Shown one piece after another: positions 1-15,000 of a DNA stretch of 64,000 nucleotides; the first letter of the stretch is position 1, and every line of letters begins with the position of its first letter. The DNA comes from Aplidium turbinatum (lineage: Eukaryota; Chordata; Ascidiacea; Aplousobranchia; Polyclinidae), in assembly GCA_918807975.1 (NCBI GenBank), contig OU964921.1:10511498-10575497 (forward strand). Reading direction: 5' to 3'. Both the position numbers and the translations under genes were made by a program. Below the pieces are notes generated by a model that worked only from the letters and a program-made list of their open reading frames with translations, was not told where the DNA came from and ran no database searches.

Positions 1-3000
1 ACTGTTTGGAATGCGCTCAGGCAAAAGATGTATGTACGGGATGGATAAAATTTTATTCCTATCTTTTATCAGCTGGGATATGTTTTTCAAATCGTCTTTG
101 AAATCTTGCTGCTGTTCGTCAACTTCTCCTTCGATGAACAGCTTCAAGGGAAAGTTGCCAAGATAAATCTAAAACAATATTGCTGTAAATAAAGTCATGG
201 GAGTGCATATACGGTACGTAAAGGATAGATTGGAGTAAAGTAACCTTCCCATTAATTAGAGGAGAAATAGTATTAGAAAAATTTCGCAAAGATGCAATTG
301 CAAGCATACCAATAGACAAAGCTAATGTAGTTTACGAGTAGGCAGTTAGCCCCCTCGAAACGTTTTGATGCAGCGATAAATTTGGTGACTATACTAATAG
401 CATCGCAATTGTTGGAATATGTGGTATTGTACTTTTGTTTTGAGAAGCCTACGATACTCAAATTCTTCAGTTTCCAGGTTAGTAGATTGTTAGCTTAGTG
501 TTTTTATAAAACTTTCAAATTTGTTTATTGTAAAACTATGTAAAACTAAATAATCATATTTTATTTACATCATTATTACTAAATATGATTTCTTACCATT
601 GCCGATTTGTATATCTGTGAGAAACCTACGTTTGCAATGACTATATGATTGACATTACAGAACAAGAATTATTATAACTTCTGTAGCATAAGTCTGAACA
701 TGAAAGATTGTAAATGAGCCAAACTGCTCAAGTAAAAGCAACTTTAAAGACATAATAAGCTATTTCACCTCGTTAGGAGCAAACGAAGAGAGGGTGAAAG
801 CTGTCCCGAGTTGTATGACAGACATCACGTGATCTGGAAGAGAGTCTAACATCCGTCGCAAGGATCCCTGCATGGCAAGTAATTAAAAACAATTTTCAAC
901 ATGGTTCAAATTTGCTGAAGCAAAAAATTTGTAAAATTTTTGGTTAAAATTACAAATTTAAGGTTCTGCAATTTTCACATTATTTTTCTCAACCGAAAGT
1001 ACGGGAACACAATCAATCAATCAATCAATCATTTTATTTTTCGTCATTAACGCGTCCGGGACGAAAAAGGTACTAACTATAACAAAAATCGATATAAACC
1101 TACCAGCACGTTAACGAACGGGAAAAGGTGGCAAAACCTTGAAAGGTTTAAAACGTGCCTGAATGAAAAATTATGTAGTAGGCTATATATCAGTAGTTAG
1201 CACGGCCACAAAACCCAAAAAACAGATAGCAAAAAATAAAACAAAAACAGAGAGAAGCACACATGTAGTAATGAATGACAGCCTAATGAAAAGTGTTGTG
1301 GATTGAATTTGCCAGTTCCAATATTGATGTGGATGATCAGTCATAATAATAATAATAGGATGGAGAAAGAAAACCGGACATAAAAGAAACCCATCCTCAG
1401 GCAAAAGCCCGTTTCAATGTGGCCCAGGAGAGCAGGTGTTGAGCTCTTTCTACGGTTAGACTGCACATCACACAGTAGCCTAAGACGATTGAGGTTTGAT
1501 ATCCAGTTTAAGTTATTGTTCCTTGTCCTGGTGGGTGATGAAATGGATGAGCTGGTAGATGATGATGTATGATGATGTCCTCATGGTGTTGATGAAGCTC
1601 TCATCCCCTTTTGCACACACTAAAGGTGAGTTTACTAAAAGATAGTGAAGGTCTCGACTCTCGACCAATGCTTTTTTACATGAATAGCCATCATACCCAG
1701 TTTTATTTTATACACAAGTTTTGTTTTTTTAATACAAAGTGCAGTTTCAGTTCAATCTGCTTTTAACGTTTTGGAGCAGTTACAACACCTTTGGCAGGTG
1801 CTGGGTTTAAACCAGTGCCAAAGTTCAAGTTCCTGTCACAAAGCGTAAGTTCAAGTTCCGGTTTCATCTGCTCTTTGTCCTGGATCCCAGCTTTATTAAT
1901 ATGCCTGGGTTGATCCTACTGATAAAGATGTCAAAACACTCTTTTCATGAGCAGTTCTAGGGTTTCAAGCACCTTCCTGCGTTTTTGTTCACTTTGTATG
2001 GAAAATTTTGTTTTGGCTACAAATAGTCGAAATCACCGAATATATTAATTTGAAGTTAATTGTGGCTGTTTACGTTTAGTTTTTTTATGGCTATATTAAT
2101 GAAGTTTTATTATTTATTTATTGTTAATGCGTCTTTGCCTCACTGCTTTTTTAAATCTGAAAGTGAAGCCACTAACGCTTTTAAATGCTTTGGAATGAAT
2201 ATAACTGCAATTATTTTCTTGTCTACTAGAAGTTAAAGACAAACTTAATTTTAGTGGCAGCTCTATAAATTACTGCTAAAGTATTCATGGAGTGTTCGTA
2301 AGATGATGTGACATCGAATCGAGCAAAAATCAATTAGATTAAGTATTGAGACATTATCAAGACGGTTACTGAACTAATTATAATAATGTTTGAGTTTATT
2401 TATTGTCGCTCTACAGCTGCTAGAGATCGTCTTTTAGCGACAAGTCAGTACCGTACTCCATTTATCCTCACTACACCATGTAAGAAAGAACACAATCGGC
2501 ACCGTTTTTAAAGTCTTCGAGATGACCCGACTTGGAATCGATCTCAGATCTATCCGCATGAGAGTGGAAGGCGATAACCACTCTTGCTGAAGTGATCGAT
2601 AAAGTTGCAGCTTGACTCACCTCTCCTCTTCTATGTGGTGGCAAGCGCATGCCTGCTGGAGCATTCGGTACAAACTTGTAAATTTCAAACTGCCCAAAGT
2701 TGCTAGCAGCGTGCTGGACAGAACATGTGAAGACGATCATCGTAACGTATTCAACCTGCAAAAGTATCATTAAAGGACTTGTTTTTGTATCGATAAGACT
2801 GGTTTTGATTTTAGAAGTGACGAGATAACGATTGGATACCAGTAAAACAAGAAGTTTTGAAACAATTAAGTCTACGCCGACTCAAGATATCAATGTGCTT
2901 TACTGAGGTAACTCCACTAAAATTCAATACAAAGATACAATATTCTTTAAAACGAATGGTTGAAACTGGCCAACGCCCTACATAGCCTACAACACTCAGT

Positions 3001-6000
3001 GATCAAGTACTGAAGTAACTCACTAGTGTAGTGACATTCTTGTTTGGTCCACACAGCGTCTTTTTTGCGTAACATTAACTGAAGGAACTGATGATATGGT
3101 ATCCAGTCAATAAAATTTTCATGTAAAATGATTTTAAACATTTGTACCAAATACAAACTATACGCTTACGTAGCACACACTTCACTAACAAAAATATCTC
3201 ATTACCAGTTTGTCAAAAGTTGTAATTTGAGTTGGAAACCCTTTCAATCCAAACCCAGCCCAAGCAATTCCATCCACTGTAACAGATTTGACAAAGTCAA
3301 CCAGTTCATTGTCATTTACAAAATCCTGCAAAAATACATAAAAGATCTTTAGAAGTGCAATATTGTCCATATTTTGCAGCTTGTATAGGCCTATAGCGCC
3401 AGCGGAATTCGATAAACAAAATTTTTCAAATTGCCCTGTATACCATAGCACTCAGGCTATTACTTGGGGACATATTACCGAAATCGTATTTCGAACAGAG
3501 TTGTATTAGTTCACTTATTGTATGAGAATTTACGTCAGTAGGCTAAATGTTTTGAAAAAACAGCGCAAAAACCGTAGGCTACTGTAGGCTACCTGAAAAA
3601 GCTTTTTTTTATTTAACAGTACCAAACTATTGAAGCTGAGTAGCCTAACTTTATTTAGCCTAACTTTATTTAGCCTCACTTCTTTTTTGGTGTAAAAAAG
3701 CTTGAGCACGTTGGTCACGTACTTTTCGATTGCATTCCACAGCAGCAAAGCATCGTCACGATAATGATAGAATTGCAACACTTCAGCATCATCCGTCCCT
3801 GGCAATTTTTGAAACGTCTCGTAACAATCAAACGTTTTGTTTTTTACTATGCAAAAAAGTTCTTACATTTTATTATTAGCGAAGAGTTAGCACTCTACAA
3901 AGTATGGTATAATACTATAGCTTACTAACATGCTAAATACTGTCATTTGCTTCTCATTGTAAGCTTACAGCTGTTCGAAGAAATCTGAAAGCTTTATTAC
4001 AAACACTTTGGAACACAATCGTTGGAAAACCTGGTCGAGTTGACTCTGCAATAAAGAGTTCAAAATGTGAACTAAATTGATTAATCAACTGTGGAAATTT
4101 TTATCCTCGGACTGAAAAAGCGTTGAGAGACTTAAAAAAAAGAAAAAAAAAAGAGAGGCTTAATCTTGGCAGTTTCGCATAATTAATTTTAAATCCTTTG
4201 AACCACTGACGCATGCTGGTCACCCAGTTTGATTGTTAAAGGGGTTAATTGTTACATCCATTAGTAGCCGCTGAATGGAGAGTTGTACTTGTAATGCATT
4301 GTTTATGGGTATATATTGAGAATCAAACCAGCCGCCGTTTGATCTTGGAGTTTCTTCGTTAGTAAAGTCAGCAGTTGGCGCTTAGTCAACAGTTTTCTGG
4401 GCAACCTCATGTTCAGAAAATATTTCAAAAACTAGACTGTTTTTATCTTCAGTGCTATTGAATGAATCAGAATGAATAAATCATCAACCATATTCAATGA
4501 CGCTTGGCTTGATTTCTATGTGATCAGATCGGTAATTAATAGCCTACGTTTGAAGCAGTCAAACTGTTGAAACCTTTCAAACTAAACGTTCATGGGCCTA
4601 CTGTACCTTGTGCCTTAAAAACGTTTGGTATGATCAAGTCTTCGTATTCTAGAGTTTGGAATGCTTTTCTTGCCATTTGAACACCATCTGGTGACAATCG
4701 TTTATGTTAGACTGTTGGTCGCACCAGATTGTTGTGATTAAAAAAATACAGTGATAAGTTAAGGCATTAAACTGCGTTGTATTAAGCAATTTAGAAAGGT
4801 AAGCTATCATCATGCAGCATATCATTAGCACTGATAAATGAATTTCACCAAAAAGTTGCTCCAACAAACTTTTTAAGAAATCATACTTATTGAGAGACTA
4901 AAATTTGCTGCTGCTTCTTGTCCAATCAGGTTTGTCCTGGCCAAGGTGTTAATAGCAGGTATCGTCTGAAGATGGGGCCTCAGCAGTTTGTAAATTGGAT
5001 GACGTCGTGAAAATGAACGGAACAAGGCGACGGCAACAGGTTCCATGATAGCATGAGTACGAAGAAAATGATACTTCCACTGCAAAATATGAAAAATTCG
5101 ATCAACATTAACGCTTAACTGTTTGATTAGAGACACTTCTAAGCAAAGCACTGTAGGCCTACAATAGTTTTAGTACCAAGCTAATTTTGGAATAACTTTT
5201 AGTGAAAATATGCAGAGCAGGAGAAATTATAACCACAGATTTAGAAGAATTAAAAACTTATTGGACGCATTCCCACTCAGCAACCCAATCTTTTTTACAT
5301 GGATTCATTGTTTGCAAACTTTGAATCAGTGTGTATAATGACTAAATTTCTGGAGCAGGCGTGCGTAAAAATAGCAACAGATTGGGGGTGTTGGGAATTT
5401 GGTCATGTGTTTCTCTAAAACTGTCAAAAAGTGCATTCCGAAGTTATACAATCATTCACTCTAAATACTACACCAAGTTCACAGATTAACGTATTCTAGT
5501 GATAAAGCAGTTAGATGATGAAGTATGCCTTGTGTAAGGAAATTAAGGAAATTCCTGTAAGAATTTCGTTTTTTTTCATTTTACAAAGTGAAAATCATGA
5601 AAGTAACAGATTAAAGTTTTTTTTTAACAATTTTCTATTGAGATAAACGTAAGCTATACAATCAGTAGCGCACCCAGCATGGGGCTAAGGGGATCAAGCC
5701 CCCCCAAACCCGCCACAAAAAATGAAGTTTTTGACTTTTGTATGTTCCCGATTTATACCTTTTGCTTACAGGTTAGACAGGAATAAGACACAACAATACA
5801 ACAGGGCTGAGCATTATAACAATATATATTTTACATATTTACAAATAGTTTTAACAGTGGAACGTTTTCGGCTTAACTTTAAGCCTTCATCAGGAGTCTA
5901 AAAATAATTAAAAAATGCAATAAATTTCAACTTTTTGAAGGTAAATTTACATTAAGAAAAGGCAACTAGGCTACATAAATAACTACAAAAAAGTTTGCAC

Positions 6001-9000
6001 CACAGGGAACGTGATACACCAAGTAAATGTTAAGGAGAATGAACGCGCCTCCAGCAAATAATTGTTTGTTTAAATTTGGGTTGTAGCATAAAACAGTGCT
6101 TCCTGAATTTGGGTGTTAAATTGGGATTTGCTCTTGCGTAAAATTTTAAATGAGTCAGCAGAGAATTTTTGATCTGGGCAAAAAGAACACTCCATGAGAT
6201 GGTCTTGGGTGGCACTTTTCTTTAAGTCTCTAAAATTCAGATGCTCCAGTACGCTCGTGGTCATGTGGCACAGAACACAAGGGTCGACTTGCCTTCGCTG
6301 AGCACCCCCAACATCGAGAGCTCCCACTCTCGCATGTAAGGCAACGTCGACCAACGGGTGTGAGGACTAGCGACCCTTCCCCGCAGTCAAATGTCTGGTG
6401 GACACAGGGGCGCCGGAACGATTTTTGACTGGTGGGAGTGGCAGGATTATGAAAAAAGGGCACTTTTGTTTACTGAAAGACCAATTTTTTTAAAAGTTTT
6501 AAGATAAGCTATAGCGATAATGCTCATCTATCAGCTCACAATTGAGTAATGATAGCCTATAAGTGTCCGGTATACAAAGAAGGGCGTCATGCTATGTCAT
6601 AATGATGTAACCTACTGAGTTACAAAATTTTGTGGCGTGAATATTATTTTAAGGCAAAAATGAAAGATTATAATTAGGCTAAAAGCGAATAGCAGAAATT
6701 GTTATATTGCAAAATGTGCAGTAGCTTACATGACCTTAAAAGGGCACCACTACCCCTCCATCTACAGACAACTTGAAGTCCTAACTTGAAGGTGGGGGAA
6801 GCATCCCCCCCTCCGCTTCCGGCGCCCCTGGGTGGACATACCGATGTACCGTACGTCAATGCTGAATCACACGGACATGTAAAATTATATACGGTATTTG
6901 AGCAGAAAGACGAAAGCGTCTGAGACTTTAATTGAAAATACGAACTAATTTTGAATGTTTTGTAAGTAGGAAAAATATCCACATCACATTTACTGTTCAC
7001 AAAATTAGTGTTTTGTTTCAAACTGTTTTTGCGCTAGTTGTTGTTTTCGCACTTATTTGTGTTGGCAAACGGAAAGCTAATTCTATTTTGTCATACATGA
7101 CAAAAAAGTCGAGATCTATAGAAGATTGCGAGAGTGGACGTAGGGATGAGAGTGCTGATGGTTCTAATACCATGGGGTTCACTAGGCCAACTTGTAATCT
7201 GATTGAGAGAACAAATCCTGATGTATCGGCAACCGGTGGGTTGTGGGCTGTGGCCGGTGAGTGCCTTTAAATATTAATCAAAGGGATGGGCATTGGCCTA
7301 CTGTCACTATTGTCGCAAATCACTCGGCCAACATTTCTAAATTAGCCCCCCCCCCTAAATTTTTTTCTGGGTGCGCTACTGTATACAATAATAATTTGCT
7401 AAAATGAACCCTTCAAAGAACTCAATTTGATATCGAAGATGTAACAGGTTGGATAAATACACTATAACCGTATGTTTAAAAATTGATCTTTGTTGAAGAT
7501 TACATTTTTGGAACCTAATTATCGTGTATTTTTTCCAAACTTCTTTAATTATTATGGAGGCCCTAGGTTGCACAAATTGCTTTTCGATTGCCTATAGCAG
7601 GTAGACGACTAGCATGTGAGGCAGAACTTATTTAATACCGTAGCAGTGCACCCTTTCAAAGCAAAAGGCAAGAAGTGGTAGGCCTCGGTTTAGCCCAGTG
7701 CTTCCCAACCTTTTTCAGTTCGCCACCCACTTTTAATGCAAGTTTTATTGTGCGACCCATAATGAGATTTGACATCTTTATTATGGCATCTTTACTACTG
7801 GCGTACGTAGCCTACTGAAATAGTTAACGGTAACGCGACACAACACATCTAATTCTTACATATTTGTTACATTGTTGCATAATTGTTACGTAATGATAAT
7901 GCAATAATTTCCCGATCTAATAGAAAAACAGGGTACACAATTCATGAAAATTGAAAGTCAACAAATGAAGTGAAGATAAGAGTGGCGATGGCTAAGGCGC
8001 AGTACTGTCAAGACCAAACTGCGGCTTGTGAGATCCATAGCAATGTCGGTATGTTTTAGAAAATTTTAGCATTCATTAACATTTAAAAATGCTTCGCGAC
8101 CAACCTGAAGTAGCTTCTCGACCCACCAATAGGTCGCGACCCACCGGTTGGGAAGCACTGGTTTAGCCTACCTCATGTATATTGACATCCGTACTGCGAA
8201 AGTACATCTTAGCCAACTTCCAGTCATCAGGAGTGTCCGACTTTGTGAAGACATCGCCGTTTTCTTCCAGTTCAAACGCGATCGGAAGAAGCTTTTTGTC
8301 CTTTTTGCGAACTTGAAATAAACATATTGGATCGGCAGCACAAAGTAGCTGACCTGACTTAGAACAATTTCTCTGCACTCCATTCGAGTCCTTTCTATAG
8401 TCGATAATGTAAAGACGTTTCTCCTGCAAGTTTTAAAGTTTCAGATGTTTTCTCGATGCTATAGCACTAACTTATAAAAATCTAGGTCCAATTTCCCTAT
8501 TACACCAACTGTAAATTAGGTCATGTCGTAACGAAAGCAACTTAATAGCATTTAGCGTACCTCCATCATGCTTTTAAACGTGTCATCGGTGAGACATATT
8601 TTGTCTTCAGCCTTGAGAAATTGTTGTGGTATTGCAGTGCAACGTTGAAGTGTTGTCATATTCACGCCGTTCAAGACCTGTCGACCAAATTCTTCATCTG
8701 TGTCCCAACTAAACAAAACCCTAGCATTGGTTTTATGAAATATTTGCATCATCAATCATCATATGTACAGTATAAGCAACATCAGAAGTTCAAAGTGATA
8801 GCAGTCTCATTGAATTCTTCCCAATATTCAAAGGAGTTCGACAGGGATGCATACTCTCACTAATATTGTTTAATTTGTGAAGCGAAGCAATAATTAAAGA
8901 AACGTTAACAACACTGAACAAAAACGGAGTCAAATTTAATGGACAAGTAGTGATCGAGTCCTCCAGAAAAATTTGAAAAATTACTTTAAATTTTGGGCAT

Positions 9001-12000
9001 TCTGACAGCATGTTCAACAAAAATTTGGGTATGAATAGGCATATTACTGTAAAATGGTGTTGTCCGGTGGCATAGCAAAAAGATAAGATCATGCTTTCTT
9101 TGGCATTTTTCGGAAATAAAGATATGTCTCTATGTTGAGTCTGGATGCAACCTATTTTGTCCCTTGAAAAATTCGTACCCCGAATTCGTACCCTGAAATC
9201 GTAGTAACAAAATCAAATTTCGACCTATTTTGTCTCCTGAAAAGATCGAGAGAAATTTTGAAATGTTTGCGGCAACTCCGATCAGCGACTTCGGCTCTAT
9301 TGTTTTTTCTCGATCTTTTCAGGGTACGAAATGTTCAGGGGACGAAATAGGTTGCACCCGTTGAGTCTCTATGTTTTCTTGTTGCTGATTCCTTTGTTGA
9401 ATTCACTTGTTGAAATTTTCCATTGGAAATGACAAAATTACTGCATTTTCTGAGTAAATTGCTGGCCTCCTTTTTTACGGGCCCTGTGCGATCGCACGGT
9501 TTGCGCACCCCAAAGACCGGCACTGCCTGGGGTATCTCGTTTCAAAAGATGGAAGATGCACCAGTGATGTAAAAAGAAAGATCGGTCAAGCAAAAGCGTG
9601 ATTTTAGAAATGTAAGGAATTTTTAAGAAGAGATATAGATTTACAATTAAAACTGAGACCATTACCTTGTTATATCAATCCAGTTAAGTTACATGGAAGT
9701 GAAAGTTGGACCTACAGCACAAAAATTCACAAAAACATAATGCTTTTCAACTCTGGTGTTACAGTAAGAATACTAAAAATATTATATATCTATTGGTTAT
9801 TGAATGTATGGTGGAAAAAAAAGGTGCAAAGGACGAAAGACATGAACTTGGGACGATGATGTAAAACAATGGGCTGACTTGTCAAGCATCGGAGAAGCAA
9901 AAAGAGTCGCGGAATAACTTGACGTGTGAAAGCAATTGACAGCCAACCTTCGGCTAGGAGACGGCACATGATGATGATGATGACATGTATAAGAAGTACG
10001 ATGATATGTAAAGAATGCATTAAACAAGAAAAGTCTTTGTGCGCATCTGTGATTGGCTGATTTTCAATTTTTAACATATTACAGTAGGCCAGCCCAGCTA
10101 TCATTTTTTCAGTCCTTGGTTCAACTAAGTTTTCACTTTTATGAAAAGTACCTGTAGTCTATGTTATTTTACATTTTGCTTGTGACAAAAATCAATTCAA
10201 ACAAGATAAATGTTTAACTGACTTTGTGTTGTGGGCTAAATAAAAAAAATTTGTTTAAGAATAGCTGATGCAAAAGTCGCACTTTTAAAAATCGAGTTTT
10301 GGAAGAAACAACACATATCTGAAAAAAGTTTTAAGCAATTTGGTGTTGAGATATTTTTATTTGTTTAAGTCTTTGACAAAACAGAATTACCCCAAAAATT
10401 TGTCAATAAAAAGGCAATTTTAGACATAGGCCTATGTGCATAACATATAGACACATACAAGATACGATGAATAACTTAATATTTTGTTCACGCTAGCATA
10501 AAGCCAATCTCGTGTTATTGCCTAAACAACATTTTTTTTCGGTCAAACTACAGTATGTTTCATAGCAAGCTTATAATAAAGCATAACGAGTTTAGATATG
10601 GCACATTTCAATATCAATGCAATCTTTAAACCACTCATTTATCTTATTTTTTAGTAGGCTATTTATCAATGCAGCTCGTACCCCTCAAAGACATATACCT
10701 TTTTGTATCTTCATGCTCTTATAAAAAATGCCTAATAAAAAAAATGCATGTTATAACCTGTATTATGGACTTCTAAATAGTAGCATCTGGACTGGAAACT
10801 CAGTGGGCAACAATAGGCCAAACAGTTGGTACAACAGTTGGCCAACAGTGGACCAACAGGGTTAGTTACTTGTCTGTTGGCCCACTGTTGGCCAACTGTT
10901 GTACCAACTGTTTGGCCTACTGTTGCCCACTGAGTTTCCAGTCCAGATGCTACTATTTAGAAGTCCATGCCTGTATGTTAGGCTAATGAATATAAAACAA
11001 AAACAAATGAAACTAAACTAGCACCATTTGAAGAAGGGGGGCATGTCCTTGGGCAGCGAGGGATGGATAAAGAAGCGTTGATAATCTTCAAGATTTTGCA
11101 CGGAATTTTTCACAAAAACACCTGTAAAGTATTTGAAACGGCTAGGTACACAAACAATAGTTAAATTGCATTTATAATGCAAGTTTTATCCTATTTCCAA
11201 ATGTGAGTATATAGGCTAGTGGCCTTGCCTGGGTTAGATTGCACAAATTGATGTGCAAAACCTGATTATTCAATTAGGATCTGTTCAAATATACTATAAT
11301 TTTTTAGGTGAATTTTGTAAGAGAGGTCACACATCGATATGCATTTTAGCAATTAAAGGTAAAGGGGGTCCCATACTTGATTCAAGTGTCGGGTATGAGA
11401 AGATAAAATTCTCATTGTACTAAGCCATCGACAGTGAGGAGAGTAGGGTGGCCAGTTCCTTTCTTCCTGCCGCCTTTACTTCAGCAACTACGCCCACCCA
11501 ATTTATTACACCCTGGGTAGAGGTAAGCGGTGTTTTCAACAACCAGCTGAAACCGGGAGTCGAACCAGGTTTGCATGATTGGAAAGCCAACGTCTTATCC
11601 GTTGCGCCATCACACGGCAATATTTTTGCAAGTATAGAGGAGAAATAAAAAACAAGAAAAACAGCGTCATATAATATTTAGCAGACGTTTAGAAATGTTA
11701 TTAAATTATTGTGTATTTTATCCTTACAGCCTAAAAGTCTGATTTTAAGACTTTAATCACTTAATTAAAAAGCTCTCCATAGCTATGGGCTAACTTGGTC
11801 AAATGTAGGGTAAGAACGATGAAATCAAGGACATATAGGCTGTAAAATTTATTTTTTTATTCTGCCGCTGATTAGATAGTGACTTATATCATATGGCACT
11901 GTGAAGATTAGATAGTCAATTTAAGTTAACTGAAAGAAAACCAGTCTAACCAACTTACTTTTTGCAAAATTTATTAAAATATTGCAAAAGGCGATTTCTC

Positions 12001-15000
12001 TCTGAGTCTGAAAATTTCCGTACTGTTTATCATTGATGCGAAATAGCAAAGGTAGTTCGGTGTAATCGTCTGCAAAGCAATATCTCGGCAACGACCATCC
12101 AGGTTGATCCTCACCAGGCAGAAAATGCCACTGATAGGTGTTTTTGTTTTGTTCAGTTTCAATTCTCCGAAGGTCTCGCAGTAAAAGCATAGTTTCATTT
12201 TGTGGCAAGCAAGCTGAAATTAAATGGTTTAATCAAAGCGCGTTTTGCTTCAGTCATTAGGCCAGGTTATTATCAGTAAACCCTAGCCTTGTTTATTCCC
12301 TATAGGCTCTCGGTAGTTTTTTTGTTTGTCATTTCCAGGCTTACACCCGGTGGTTGAAGATTTAGATTAGTGGACAGGAAGGCAAGGAAGCCAGTCTTCG
12401 TGTCCACCTTCAGACATGCCTTTAAGTGTCCTGCCAAAGACACAGCCGCATGCTCTTGAGCGGTGTCGAACCGGCGCCCTTTCCATTGCCGTTCCAGAGC
12501 TCTCAACACTCAGCTATGCAGCCGACATTTTTCAGTAAGTCATTTTTGATTTTCTTTTCTTATGTCGCTTCCTATGCCTACTTCTGGTGTAGAACTTGAA
12601 ATGCTATTGCTTAATCAGTCACATTTTTGCCGCCGGAACATCGCTTACTACACGTAATTTTACATCCCGTTCACGTTGCCCAGTGCTGTTTGAAGGGGGG
12701 GTCAAGGGGGCCTAACCCCGGCCCACCATTTTTGGGGGCCCACAGATAACAGATTTCTATGTTTCGGTAACAACATGTTTACTGTAGGCTACTGTTTTAT
12801 ACTTTCATTCTGATAGGAGTGTGGTTCGGTCAATGCTTATTCGTAAATTGTTTGGTGCAGAGTCACTTGTAGTAAACTACTGATTTAAATGGAGCGGACA
12901 TGTGTTAGTAATGATAGCAAGACAGATGGCTAGTTAGTGGTTTTAGCATACATGTTTTTTGCTCTCAGAATTCTTTTTTAGTAGTGTGAGGAGTGTAGTG
13001 TGGTTGCGGTTGTCAGTCAATGTTTTTTCATTCAATGATTTTTCGGCTTTTCATTTAATGTTTGTGGATTGGTACAATGTTATTAGTTAGTTTCAGAATG
13101 CAGCCTATGTTCTTTACTTTGAGTCTTTTTAGTAGGCTATTCTGTTTACTTTGAGTCTTTTTAATAGGCTATTCTCTATAGTAGGTATGCTTTTCTGTCA
13201 GTGGTGTTAGGGGTGTGATTGTTAGTCAATATTTTTTAGTCACTGGTCTTTTCGCTCTTCAGTCAATGTTTGTAGCTCGGTACAATGCTAGTAGATTTGA
13301 GATCGATTCTAGGTATAGGATAACACCGAAACTTTAAAAAGGGTAACGTCTACCAACTGTGTTATTTCTTGCATAAAGCAGTAAGGATAAATCGCGTGAT
13401 AATGTGATGACATCTTGGATCTGATACAAAATTAAACATGAGCCTCGTCGCTAGAAGACCTTAGCAGTTATAGAGCGGCAATAAATAAAACCAAAACATT
13501 ATTATTTTTAGTCTCAGTATGGCTTTTATTACCAGTAGGCCTACTGTTGTTTTGCAGTCCTGCGTTCAGTTGGAGACAGTTTACGGTTTCATTTCGGTGT
13601 TGGTGTGGACCGTCGACCCATACTTTTTGTAAATGCCTGACGACATTTTGATGGTGATGATATTTTCTGTGAGTTCTGTTATTTTTGGTTGAAGCTGTGC
13701 TGCATCCCACCTTTTTGCTTGTAATTACAATGAACCAGTATATTAAGGATTACAGGCTTTGTAGGCTACTGATCATCTCCACCACTACTGTGCTCGGGAT
13801 GCCGCTTTACGGTATATGGGCGAATCGCAAAGCTCTGCGTCCGTTACACCCGACATATTGCATAGGCTGTTTCCCTTCCTGCCGTAGCAAGCCAATCAAG
13901 AGCACACGCCAGACCACTTCATAATAACTTTTCTTCCTTTCTAGTAGTTAAAAAAAATTGAGCTGGCTGGATGATGAAATCAAAGGTTAGATGATCTCTA
14001 GTTGTCTTTTAGTACAGTCTTTAGGCTGGCTGTTTCGTTCAAAAGCTTCCAACAAATGAAAATCACTCGAAAAAGTTTAATACATTTAGGACATAATGCA
14101 GTTTAAAACTAAGTGTTCAGAAAGTGCTCATTGAAATTAAGAAATGCTTAATATCTAAATTTGAAATACCCATTTGATTTATATTCTTCTTAGAAAGAAA
14201 AATAAATTGTAGAGATCGTTGGTTAAAAAGTTCTGAAACAACGGGTCCAATGGAAATCAAAAGTCTCAGTTGAATTAAAGTCATGCATTGGGCGAATTGA
14301 TTATGTTAACACTATTCCTTCAAAAACAGATACAGGAAAAAGTAATAACCCATAAAGTAAGCTAAAATAAAGATGAACAAACATTTTGCTTTGATGTAAC
14401 GTCCAAGCAAGCTCGCTATTCAAAGCTATTATGTTTTGCCGTTGAAGGGGATTAACCAATATACGAATATAGGCTACGTTATAGTCAAATTGAAAAAAAC
14501 TAACCTTTTCCTGCGCACACGCAGACATCATCAAATACCCAATCATAAACACTAAACATGACTTTTTCAGACGATTTCGTTTTGACTTCAACTGTTTCAC
14601 AATGCCATCCGTTTTTGTCTTTTGCTTTATCAATTCCTGAATACATTTTATAGATCATTGTCATGATTGCAAAAACATAGTAAACAAAAACGAAAGATGA
14701 AATAAGTAAACAAAAAAGAAAGAAGAAAATAGTAAACAAAAAAAGAAGAAAGACTAAACATTTCTGAGAATGGAGTGCTGAGGAACATATCGCAGACCAT
14801 ATCACCAAACATGGTAATATCTTGTATCTATCAAATCGAGCAGAAGGAATAGCTGTGTTAAAACATGAAACCAAAAGATTGACTTCTCTCTAATATTGTA
14901 GCTTGCAACTTCTCGCTGTAGTCACATTACCAACGTTGAGTGGTTATATAATGGTCCCTTATATAATGGTCATACGAACGACGACGAGCTCCATAATCAG

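Larger units (their letters stand above)
5663..7381. mobile_element. hAT-like element in lipoxygenase intron (outer, nested)
   Basis: Ends CAGTAGCGCACCCAG and CTGGGTGCGCTACTG form a perfect inverted repeat, flanked by 8-bp TATACAAT duplications (5655-5662 and 7382-7389). The 1719-bp interior holds a second hAT-like insertion and a retroelement-like coding fragment, so it has acted as a landing site. No transposase is recognisable. It lies in the intron between the exons at 8172 and 5079. Confidence 0.9.

Noticed and set aside
12674-12740. Start of a hAT-like element (CAGTGCTGTTTGAAGGGGG)
   Set aside because: No complementary end or 8-bp duplication could be found, so no element is called.
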